Shown piece after piece: positions 34,656-41,715 of a DNA stretch of 64,000 bases; position 1 is the stretch's first letter, and each line of letters starts with the position of its first letter. Source of the DNA: UBA2588 sp964343075 (GTDB lineage Bacteria > Chloroflexota > Dehalococcoidia > Lucifugimonadales > UBA3495); assembly GCA_964343075.1 (NCBI GenBank), contig CAYFGT010000003.1, forward strand, positions 1-64,000. The letters run 5' to 3'. Position numbers and translations under genes: made by a program. The notes under the pieces were generated by a model. It had not been told where the DNA came from, did no database searches, and worked only from the letters and a program-made list of their open reading frames with translations.

Positions 34656-35366
34656 TTAATCTCTCCCGGTTCCTGAAGAAAGTGTATCAGAACTGTCTAT
34701 AATATGATTATGCAGGTAGGCTGAACTTATCGATTTAATGAGATTCATGTATTCTGGAGGCTTTGAGTTAATATCTTTGGCTATACTTTCCCCTTCCATT
34801 TGTATTTGGTTAGTTTGGACTACTCTGCTAACAAGTCCAAAATTCAATGCATCTTCACTTGTTATTGGTGATCCTGTCAAAAGAACATTTTTGGCGAATC
34901 CAAGTTTCATGGTGCGAGTCAAAGTCTGAGTGCCTCCAGCTGCCGGAATTAACCCCAGTTTGGGTTCAGGCATCTGAAAGATAGAATCTATAGAACAGAT
35001 TCTGATGTCTCCTAATAAAGCAAGTTCAAGGCCAGACCCAATACAATACCCTTGAATGGCGGTAATGATTGGGATTTGGGAATTAAGAATTAACGCCCAT
35101 AAATCTCGTTCTTGGCGGATCTCTCTGGCTTTAACTAATGAAGGGGCTGTCCCGAATTCAGTCAGATCTGCACCTGTGCAAAAATTATCACCCTCAGCTG
35201 TAATTAATACGCTTCGAATTTCTTTATCCCATTGGAGATATTTAAATACAGTGAATAATTCATCTCTCATGACGGTGTTGAAAGAGTTGCCAATCGTGGG
35301 TCTATTTAGCTGGATGTTCAACGTCAATCCGATCTTGCTGACGTTAATGGTTGTGTAATCGATCAT
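34656..35366 (-). CDS. Enoyl-CoA hydratase/isomerase, short C-terminus
   Basis: A 236-residue crotonase-fold protein. The oxyanion-hole segment FCTGADLTEFG and the second block GSGLELALLGDIRI, followed by MPEPKLGLIPAAGGTQ, are intact, with Glu residues at the usual hydratase or isomerase positions. The protein ends about 20-25 residues early: the C-terminal helix with the E-G-x-x-A-F-x-x-K-R type signature used in trimer packing is missing and the tail is Ser/Thr-rich. The next gene starts 6 bases after the stop, so no room remains for the missing part. It overlaps the PHP gene by 4 bases. It could be a natural short form or a frame-shifted remnant. Confidence 0.8.
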   Translation of the reverse strand: MIDYTTINVSKIGLTLNIQLNRPTIGNSFNTVMRDELFTVFKYLQWDKEIRSVLITAEGDNFCTGADLTEFGTAPSLVKAREIRQERDLWALILNSQIPIITAIQGYCIGSGLELALLGDIRICSIDSIFQMPEPKLGLIPAAGGTQTLTRTMKLGFAKNVLLTGSPITSEDALNFGLVSRVVQTNQIQMEGESIAKDINSKPPEYMNLIKSISSAYLHNHIIDSSDTLSSGTGRD

Positions 35367-35896
35367 GTTTTCGCCCGGGTATACAGATCTTGTAAATCTA
35401 TTTCTGTGTATCGTAGGCCAATATTTTCTAAATTGTGGGCGTCACTAACTGATACTGTCAAAAGAGAATGTTCTTCTGCGATGCGCTCGACCTGTGGCTT
35501 GCGGATATGCCAATTGTGAATGTAATTGTCTATTTCTATGGCATGTATATTATCTTCGATGAGTATATTAGGCGTATAGTACCCTGGGTGGCAGTATATT
35601 CTAAAAATTGTATCGTCCGACAGAAATAATTCCGTAACTTGATATTCATCAAAAGGACTGGAAACAGGCCTGACTTCGATTTCCCATCCTGGTATTATGA
35701 TAATCTCTCCAGGATATAACTCTTCGACCAGTTCCCTAAATTGGAATGCCCATTCGTAATTGTGATGATCAGTAATCGCGATACCATCGATCCCTTTCTT
35801 TTTGATCTCGTGGACAACTTTTTCTGCTATGGAAACGGAAGGTTCTTGAAAATTGAATGCTTCCCAAATATGAGTATGTAAGTCTAGTTTAAGCAA
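35363..35896 (-). CDS. PHP-domain metal-dependent phosphoesterase-like protein
   Basis: A 177-residue PHP-fold protein. Metal-site motifs are LDLHTHIWE at the N-terminus, an ITDHHNY stretch near residue 60, IIPGWEIEVR (Glu in strand 3), a CHPGY stretch near 115, and a C-terminal VSVSDAHNLENIG. This set fits the histidinol-phosphatase/YciV-type family that hydrolyses phosphate esters. It overlaps the downstream enoyl-CoA hydratase by 4 bases (ATGA) and follows the upstream crotonase-fold gene by 3, so it is embedded in an acyl-CoA operon where a phosphoesterase is unexpected. The substrate is unknown. Confidence 0.78.
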   Translation of the reverse strand: MLKLDLHTHIWEAFNFQEPSVSIAEKVVHEIKKKGIDGIAITDHHNYEWAFQFRELVEELYPGEIIIIPGWEIEVRPVSSPFDEYQVTELFLSDDTIFRIYCHPGYYTPNILIEDNIHAIEIDNYIHNWHIRKPQVERIAEEHSLLTVSVSDAHNLENIGLRYTEIDLQDLYTRAKT

Positions 35897-35899
35897 TTG

Positions 35900-36670
35900 C
35901 TATTGTCCTGAGAAATTAGGTGTTTGTTTATTAAAGAAAGATCTCAAACCTTCCATTCGGTCTGCAGTTGATTGGAGTAATACGCTTAAATCTCCTTCTA
36001 ATCCCAAACCGTGTGAAAGGGGCAAAGATATCCCGGCCGTGATGGATTCTTTTATAAATTTCATGGAATTTGGAGACATGGAGGTTAATTGACTCAACAA
36101 ATGTTCCGAAGCGTTTGCCAGTTCTTGTTTAGTGGTGACTGTGGTTAGTAATCCGACCCTCAAGGCTTCAGACGCGGTTAAAGTTCTTCCTGTGTAGAGC
36201 ATGTCCGCAGCGATTGTTCTTCCCACGTTGTTAATTAACTCTGGAATGCCGTTGTCCCAAGGGAAGTTAGTATTTGTTACTGATATACTGAATGAGGAAA
36301 TGTCTGAACTGATTTTTACATCCGCTGCGAGCATGAATTCTAATCCATGATCCGAAACCTCTCCATCTATGATCACGACTACCGGCACCGGAATATGTTT
36401 GATTATGCGTGAAACTTGTAATTTCTCCAGTTTTTCGTGGAGTTGATGAAGCGTGAGATCATGATTCCCGAGGATAGTCTGACGCTGAGTGGCAAAAATG
36501 CCAGCAGTAGCGCTTTTAATTACCCATACCCGAATATTCGGATCCCATTTATGATTATTCACAGATTCTTCTAAGAGACCGCAAAATTCTTCAGTTATAA
36601 GATTGGTGCCTGAAGTGTCTTTGAGTGTGACTATACATCTGTGCTCGTTGATTTCCAGGTCGAAATTCAT
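35900..36670 (-). CDS. Degenerate crotonase-fold protein (enoyl-CoA hydratase-like)
   Basis: A 256-residue protein with the overall crotonase layout, including a VVVIIDGEVSDHGLEFMLAADVKISSD block like the second oxyanion strand and a C-terminal end RMEGLRSFFNKQTPNF matching the trimer helix. The usual first oxyanion segment (A-G-x-D-L/I) is replaced by a GIFATQRQ-like stretch, and the catalytic Glu segment reads FPWDNGIPELINNVG, without the usual Glu and GG pair. It probably lacks hydratase activity, or does different chemistry. It begins the leftward operon ahead of the PHP gene. No clear promoter is visible in the 187 bases it shares with divergent groES. Confidence 0.72.
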   Translation of the reverse strand: MNFDLEINEHRCIVTLKDTSGTNLITEEFCGLLEESVNNHKWDPNIRVWVIKSATAGIFATQRQTILGNHDLTLHQLHEKLEKLQVSRIIKHIPVPVVVIIDGEVSDHGLEFMLAADVKISSDISSFSISVTNTNFPWDNGIPELINNVGRTIAADMLYTGRTLTASEALRVGLLTTVTTKQELANASEHLLSQLTSMSPNSMKFIKESITAGISLPLSHGLGLEGDLSVLLQSTADRMEGLRSFFNKQTPNFSGQ

Positions 36671-36753
36671 ACATGTATTGTAGCTCTTGAGTCAACATAT
36701 AAATTTTGTACTAGGAATGCATTTGATCATTGCGAGTCAACAGGACTAGTAGC

Positions 36754-36782
36754 TTGACAATAAATACCCCCTTTTTTATAAT
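36754..36782 (+). promoter_or_regulatory. groESL promoter, perfect sigma-70 consensus
   Basis: An exact TTGACA (36754-36759) and an exact TATAAT (36777-36782) are separated by 17 bases, the ideal spacing. Transcription would begin near 36789, directly before an inverted repeat. This points to strong vegetative expression, possibly checked by a repressor. Confidence 0.85.
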
Positions 36783-36791
36783 TTTTGTTCG

Positions 36792-36817
36792 CGTAGAACG
36801 TCTAATATGTTTCTACG
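36792..36817. promoter_or_regulatory. Inverted repeat at the groESL start site, candidate operator
   Basis: Seven-base arms (36792-36798 and 36811-36817) flank a 12-base spacer just downstream of the predicted transcription start. A second short palindrome (arms 36816-36820 and 36823-36827) overlaps its right arm. The total length (26) is near that of the CIRCE/HrcA element (27), but the arm sequence does not match CIRCE. It could be an operator for an unidentified repressor or an RNA structure. Confidence 0.4.
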
Positions 36818-36857
36818 TGAAATCACGCTATAGAGCGCAAGTTTATAGGAGGCTGAA

Positions 36858-37151
36858 TTGGCAATTAAATTTTCTCCATTAGGTGAAAGAGTGGTAGTCA
36901 AGCCTAGGGACCAAGAAGAACAAACCACAGGTGGTATTTATCTACCTGATACCGCGAAAGAGAAACCTCAAGAAGGCGAGATTGTAGCAGTAGGACAAGG
37001 CAGAGTAGCAGATAATGGTACTCTGGTAGCTATGGAATTAGCCGTAGGTGACAAAGTAATATATTCTAAGTTTGCCGGAACGGAATACAAAGATGGTGAT
37101 GATGAATATCTGATCATGCGAGAGAGTGACATCCTCGCAAAAATATCATAA
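36858..37151 (+). CDS. groES: Co-chaperonin GroES
   Basis: The 97-residue lid of the GroEL folding chamber. It begins IKFSPLGERVVVKP and contains TTGGIYLPDTAKEKPQEGEIVAVG, which is the mobile loop (TGGIYLP) that contacts GroEL. The end SDILAKI is typical. The start is TTG, fixed by AGGAGG at 36847-36852, five bases upstream; no ATG keeps the conserved N-terminus. It lies 25 bases before groEL, with its own promoter upstream. Confidence 0.97.
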   Translation: MAIKFSPLGERVVVKPRDQEEQTTGGIYLPDTAKEKPQEGEIVAVGQGRVADNGTLVAMELAVGDKVIYSKFAGTEYKDGDDEYLIMRESDILAKIS

Positions 37152-37176
37152 GTAATAGTTAGGAAGGAGGACTAAG

Positions 37177-38799
37177 ATGCCTGCAAAAAAGCTGGCTTAC
37201 TCTGAGGAAGCAAGAAAGACCCTTAGGGTAGGTATCGATACTTTGGCTGATTCAGTCAAAGTCACATTAGGGCCTAAAGGCCGAAACGTAGTATTAGACA
37301 AAAAGTTTGGACCGCCGTTGGTGTGTAGTGACGGTGTCACTATAGCAAAAGAGATAGAATTACCTGATGCTTTCGAGAACATGGGAGCTCAGTTAATTAA
37401 GGAAGCAGCTACTAAAACCAATGATGCCGCTGGAGATGGTACAACCACTTCGATTGTGCTTGCTCAGGCAATCATCGCAGAAGGCTTCAAAAATGTAACT
37501 GCCGGTAGCAACCCTATGGCTATCAAACGGGGTATAGAAATTGCTGTTGGAGCTATAGTTTCCGAACTTCAAGGGATGGCTGTTGCAGTTGAAACTCGAG
37601 AGACTATCGCGCAAGTTGCAAGTCTTTCTGCTCACGAGGATGCGATAGGAGAAACTATCGCTGAATCAATGGAAAAAGTTGGCAAGGATGGCGTGATAAC
37701 TGTAGAAGAAAGTAAATCACTATCCGATGAAATAGAGTATGTTGAAGGAATGCAAATAGATCGAGGATATATATCGCCTTATTTTGTAACTAATTCTGAC
37801 AGGATGGAAACGGTTATTGAAGATGCCACTTTGATCATAACTGATAAGAAAATATCAGCTGTACAAGATTTGGTCCCTGCTCTAGAAAAACTTATTCAGA
37901 TTGGCAAGAAAAACGTTGTCGTAATAGCTGAAGACGTTGATGGAGAAGCACTCGCAACACTGGTTGTAAACAAACTGAGGGGAACATTAAATATATTGGC
38001 TGTGAAGGCTCCTGGATTTGGCGATAGAAGGAAAGCAATGTTGGAAGACATCGCTATTTTGACCGGAGGTAAGGTCATCAGTGAAGACACCGGTAGCAAA
38101 ATTGACACCGCTGAAATTGAAGATTTTGGTACCGCAAGGAGAGTGTCATCTACCAAAGACGAGACAACTATCGTTGAAGGACATGGGTCTGAAGGCGATA
38201 TAGGTGGGAGAATAAATCAGATAAAAGCTCAGATCGAAGATACTACTTCTGAATTTGATCGCGAGAAATTACAAGAGCGCATGGCTAAACTCACAGGCGG
38301 TGTGGCCGTGATTAAAGTGGGTGCTGCCACAGAGATAGAGCTCAAAGAACGTAAAGCTAGAGTAGAAGATGCTCTATCTGCTACTAGGTCCGCAGTGGAA
38401 GAAGGAATTGTTCCTGGCGGCGGAGTCGCAATGGTGAGGGCTCAACGAGCCTTGGATGCCTTGAAAGATTTGGATCGAGATGAACAAGTCGGCGTGGATA
38501 TCATTCGACGTAGTGTAGAGCAACCTATGAAAGTGATCGTTGAAAACACTGGACGCGAAGGTGCTGTCGTACTCAATGAGGTCCAACAACACTCAGACGA
38601 CTACGGGTACGATGCTGACGCAGGTGAATATGGTCCTATGTTAGAAGCTGGTATTGTAGATCCTTGTAAGGTTACTAGGTATGCATTACAGAATGCTGCG
38701 AGCGTAGCTTCAATGGTCTTAACTACAGAATCAATGATTACAGAAATACCAGAGCCTGCTAGTGCAGCTCCACCAGCAATGCCACCAATGGATTACTAA
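37177..38799 (+). CDS. groEL: Chaperonin GroEL
   Basis: A 540-residue chaperonin that folds proteins in an ATP-driven double ring. ATP-site motifs VTLGPKGRNVVLDK and AGDGTTTSIVLAQAI are intact, as are the family signature around AAVEEGIVPGGG-type sequence (here SAVEEGIVPGGGVA) and DAA..YG near the C-terminus. The tail ends in PPAMPPMDY in place of the Gly-Gly-Met repeats of E. coli; some bacterial GroELs have similarly diverged tails. GGAGG lies 8-9 bases before the ATG. A strong intrinsic terminator follows within 25 bases, closing the two-gene operon. Confidence 0.98.
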   Translation: MPAKKLAYSEEARKTLRVGIDTLADSVKVTLGPKGRNVVLDKKFGPPLVCSDGVTIAKEIELPDAFENMGAQLIKEAATKTNDAAGDGTTTSIVLAQAIIAEGFKNVTAGSNPMAIKRGIEIAVGAIVSELQGMAVAVETRETIAQVASLSAHEDAIGETIAESMEKVGKDGVITVEESKSLSDEIEYVEGMQIDRGYISPYFVTNSDRMETVIEDATLIITDKKISAVQDLVPALEKLIQIGKKNVVVIAEDVDGEALATLVVNKLRGTLNILAVKAPGFGDRRKAMLEDIAILTGGKVISEDTGSKIDTAEIEDFGTARRVSSTKDETTIVEGHGSEGDIGGRINQIKAQIEDTTSEFDREKLQERMAKLTGGVAVIKVGAATEIELKERKARVEDALSATRSAVEEGIVPGGGVAMVRAQRALDALKDLDRDEQVGVDIIRRSVEQPMKVIVENTGREGAVVLNEVQQHSDDYGYDADAGEYGPMLEAGIVDPCKVTRYALQNAASVASMVLTTESMITEIPEPASAAPPAMPPMDY

Positions 38800-38819
38800 A
38801 CCTATTAGTAAATCTTAAG

Positions 38820-38854
38820 TATGCCCCTCCAGAAAGTGAGGGGCATATTTTTTT
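38820..38854 (+). terminator. Intrinsic terminator after groEL
   Basis: A 10-bp perfect stem (38820-38829 with 38838-38847, 8-base loop, GC-rich core) is followed at once by seven T residues (38848-38854). This is a textbook Rho-independent terminator and separates groESL from the CoA-transferase cluster. Confidence 0.92.
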
Positions 38855-38897
38855 ATTTTGTTCGGTAAGAGAAATTAGAACATGATTAGGGGTATGA

Positions 38898-39521
38898 ATG
38901 CCTATAGATAAGTTGTATCAGTCAGCCGAGGAGGCCCTTGCCTGTTTAAAAGATGGTGATGTGGTCGGTATTTCTGGTTTTGAAGGCCATGGTGAACCAA
39001 CTACTTTACTGCATGGATTAAACCAACTTAACCTAGAACATCTTACATTAGTGTTTGACCTGCCTATTATGCAATATTCATTGGGTGAAAACATCATCAG
39101 TGAAATGTGTAAGTCAGGAAAAGTGGATACCTTGATTACTACCAATGCACCCCAAAATCCCCAGTTTGAGAACTATGGTAGTTTAAAAAAAATTGTAGTT
39201 GAGGTTCTTGATCGCAACCTCATCGCAGAACGGTTGAGAGTAATTGGAGCAGGGTTGGGTAGCGTTGAATTTATGAGGCCCACAGCCTACAACAAGCAGC
39301 ATGAAGGCATTAGACTTGATGTGGCTTTAATTAAAGGCTTACAGACGGATCATTTAGGTAATACCATCTATGAAGGGACAAAAAGGAATTGGTCTCCTGT
39401 GATGGCTATGGCAGCTCGGATAACAATAGCCGAGTCCGACTCGTACGTAGAGGCCGGATCAATTGATCCCGAAGGCATAATCACCCCAGGAATCTATGTC
39501 AATCGTGTGGTTTGTTCGTGA
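38898..39521 (+). CDS. Diverged CoA-transferase A-type subunit (A1)
   Basis: A 207-residue protein with the family I CoA-transferase alpha-subunit fold. The N-terminus (ALACLKDGDVVGISGFEGHGEPTTLLHGL) aligns with the glycine-rich opening of A subunits. The end (NWSPVMAMAARITIAESDSYVEAGSIDPEGIITPGIYVNRVV) matches closely. The PQGTLAERLRAGG and TPTGxGT motifs of the intact A domain encoded next door are here reduced to LIAERLRVIGAG and a PTAYNK stretch, and the chain is 30-40 residues short. AGGGG precedes the ATG. It probably pairs with the degenerate B1* domain downstream rather than acting as a normal transferase. Substrate unknown. Confidence 0.75.
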   Translation: MPIDKLYQSAEEALACLKDGDVVGISGFEGHGEPTTLLHGLNQLNLEHLTLVFDLPIMQYSLGENIISEMCKSGKVDTLITTNAPQNPQFENYGSLKKIVVEVLDRNLIAERLRVIGAGLGSVEFMRPTAYNKQHEGIRLDVALIKGLQTDHLGNTIYEGTKRNWSPVMAMAARITIAESDSYVEAGSIDPEGIITPGIYVNRVVCS

Positions 39522-39549
39522 TTACAACGTATGGTTTGTGAGGACAGAA

Positions 39550-40932
39550 ATGGAAATTGGCAAATCTAATCAAAATCTATTGAAAAAATGTTCGGAATAT
39601 TTTAATCAAGGTAAAGTCATATCACTGGGTACAGGATTACCTTCTTTGTTGCCGTTTGTGCTGAATGGGTCCCATGACTCGATCTTTTTGAGTTCATCGG
39701 GTCTTGTAGGTGACTGGAGGGCCTCAACGGCGACTACTAAGTATATCGATAGTAATGGCCAATATGTAACGCTGATGCCTGGAAGTTCTATTGTAGGAAT
39801 AGGAGAGAAAGCGTCTATCATATCAGGCGGATACGTGGACACTATATTGATACAGCCCACAGAGGTAGACTTGCAAGGCAATTGGGATATTGACGGTCCT
39901 GATACCAGTGAAATAGATTCATTGGTTACTAATTGCAGTCAGGTCATCGGGTTAGTTCCACTGAACGGTTTACAGAAATTCACATACCAACTTGACCCGT
40001 CTCGTGGATTTGAGCGACTCTCAAAAATTATTACTGAGAGATGCGTCTTCGGTGTCGATGGAGGTAAACTAGTTGTTGAAGAACTAGCCAATGGAACAAC
40101 CTCTGATGACATAATGAACGCAATTGGAATCAATGTTCCTATAAGTCCTAATTGCCAATATTACGATGTAGACAAAGTAGGAACTTCCTCTGCAGATATG
40201 ATTGGTTCTAAGGTTTGTAAAGACGGTGCTTCAGCTGTAGTTGATATACAGGACGGCGCTGTAGTTATGATTGACGGGTTTGCCGGACCGGGAGGTATGG
40301 CTCATTATTTGCTTGTGTCTCTAAGAAATCAAGGTGCGAAAAACTTAACTATAATTAGTAATACTGCAGGCATAGCGCGAGTAGTTAATTTCGGGACCCC
40401 TCCTGGTAAGCTTGTAATTGACCATAGTATACTGATTGATAATGGACAGGTTGGGAAAGCTATTGCGTCTTACCCTGTTTCTCCTTCCGCTTCTAACCCA
40501 AGTTCTTTCGAACTGGCTTATAGGGCGGGAGAGGTTGATTTAGAACTTGTCCCCCAGGGCACTCTGGCAGAGCGTCTTCGTGCAGGAGGGTCTGGTGTCA
40601 AATATTTTTATACCCCCACTGGCGCTGGGACTCTTATTGCAGAGGGAAAAGATTCAAAATCATTTGAAGGGAAAAACCACATACGAGAATCTGGATTGGT
40701 GGCCGATTATTGTATCATTAGAGGGTATAAAGCCGACCGATTTGGCAATGTCGTTTACAAAGGCACTTCTAGGAATTTCAATGCTGTAATGGCACCGGCA
40801 GCAAGAATTAGTATTGTCGAAGTTGACGAGATTGTTGAAGATGATGCCTTGGATCCCGAACTTATTGTAACTCCGGGACTATTTGTGGATAGAATAGTTG
40901 TTCGGCCTGCAGAATTCTCGCCTTACGAGTAA
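39550..40932 (+). CDS. Fused CoA-transferase: degenerate B domain (B1*) plus intact A domain (A2)
   Basis: A 460-residue fusion. Residues about 20-200 align with a family I B subunit (LGTGLPSLLPFVLNG, SGGYVDT, LVVEELANG near the end), but the catalytic Glu of SESG is replaced: the segment reads SSSG, with Ser49 (codon 39694-39696) in the Glu position. Residues about 212-460 are a complete A subunit with DGFAGPGGMAH, PQGTLAERLRAGGSG (from 335), TPTGAGT (355-361), NFNAVMAPAARISIVEV and TPGLFVDRIV. An in-frame ATG at 39496 would overlap the previous gene; ATG 39550 has GAGGA 6 bases upstream and is preferred. The partner B subunit follows after 26 bases. Confidence 0.85.
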   Translation: MEIGKSNQNLLKKCSEYFNQGKVISLGTGLPSLLPFVLNGSHDSIFLSSSGLVGDWRASTATTKYIDSNGQYVTLMPGSSIVGIGEKASIISGGYVDTILIQPTEVDLQGNWDIDGPDTSEIDSLVTNCSQVIGLVPLNGLQKFTYQLDPSRGFERLSKIITERCVFGVDGGKLVVEELANGTTSDDIMNAIGINVPISPNCQYYDVDKVGTSSADMIGSKVCKDGASAVVDIQDGAVVMIDGFAGPGGMAHYLLVSLRNQGAKNLTIISNTAGIARVVNFGTPPGKLVIDHSILIDNGQVGKAIASYPVSPSASNPSSFELAYRAGEVDLELVPQGTLAERLRAGGSGVKYFYTPTGAGTLIAEGKDSKSFEGKNHIRESGLVADYCIIRGYKADRFGNVVYKGTSRNFNAVMAPAARISIVEVDEIVEDDALDPELIVTPGLFVDRIVVRPAEFSPYE

Positions 40933-40958
40933 GATTTAAAATTCAAGAGGGTTTGTAT

Positions 40959-41627
40959 ATGGAAGGACTGAGACTCGACAGAGAAATTGTTGCCATGCGA
41001 GTAGCAAAAGAATTGCCTGACGGTGGATATGTTAATTTAGGAATAGGTATTCCCACTTTAGTGTCTAGTTTTGTCCCAGATGGGAGCGTAGTGTTTTATC
41101 ACAGTGAGAGCGGAGTGTTGAATTGTGGTCCTCTCGCTGAAGTCGAAGAAGAATGTGACATTGATTTGATTAATGCTGGGGGCCAATTCTTAAAAAGGGT
41201 ACCGGGTATGGCTTTTTTTAGCTCGGTGGAAGGTTTTGCCATGATACGAGGGGGGCACGTAGATGTGACCGTTCTTGGAGCGCATCAAGTATCTTCTAAA
41301 GGAGACTTGGCGAATTGGATGCTACCTGAGCGTGGTGTAGGGAATATTGGAGGCGCTATGGATTTGGCTGCTGGCGCTGGTACCGTGATTGTTGCAATGG
41401 AACATAATAGCCGAGATGGAGGACATAAAATTGTCGAAGAATGTACCAATCCTTTAACTGGAAAAGAATGTGTTACTTTGATTGTTACAGATGTAGCGGT
41501 TATGCGACCTACAAAAGCGGGACTAGTTTTAGAGGAAATTGCGCCGGGTTGGTCTGTAGAAGGCGTGCAAGCTATCACAGGCGCTGGTTTGATTGTCCCA
41601 AGAGAAGTGAAAGAATACGAATTGTGA
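40959..41627 (+). CDS. CoA-transferase B subunit (B2), catalytic
   Basis: A 222-residue family I (3-oxoacid CoA-transferase type) beta subunit. The catalytic Glu is E50 in YHSESGVLN, and the neighbouring blocks LGIGIPTLVSSFVPDG, INAGGQF, IRGGHVDVTVLGA, WMLPERGVGNIGGAMDLAAGA and VTDVAVM are typical. It should form the active enzyme with the A2 domain of the upstream fusion, moving CoA from a donor such as succinyl-CoA to a short-chain acid. ATG 40959 has AGAGG 8 bases upstream; a TTG six bases earlier is too close to that site. It closes the CoA-transferase cluster; thiG follows 88 bases later. Confidence 0.92.
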   Translation: MEGLRLDREIVAMRVAKELPDGGYVNLGIGIPTLVSSFVPDGSVVFYHSESGVLNCGPLAEVEEECDIDLINAGGQFLKRVPGMAFFSSVEGFAMIRGGHVDVTVLGAHQVSSKGDLANWMLPERGVGNIGGAMDLAAGAGTVIVAMEHNSRDGGHKIVEECTNPLTGKECVTLIVTDVAVMRPTKAGLVLEEIAPGWSVEGVQAITGAGLIVPREVKEYEL

Positions 41628-41715
41628 CCGTTTTCAATTACGTTGACTTAAGGCTTGGGAGCGTGATAAATTCCTTCATTATGAGGATGTTGTTTAGGCC
41701 TCGCTGGAGTTGGTA

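Noticed and set aside
36690..36857. CIRCE (HrcA) element before groES
   Set aside because: The inverted repeat present has different arm sequence and spacing from the CIRCE consensus.
39496..39549. Upstream start for the fused CoA-transferase
   Set aside because: Overlaps the previous gene by 26 bases, encodes an atypical aromatic-rich stretch, and the ATG at 39550 has a better GAGGA site.
41628..41715. TPP riboswitch before thiG
   Set aside because: The 88-base gap has no recognisable THI-box sequences and is too short for a full aptamer with expression platform.
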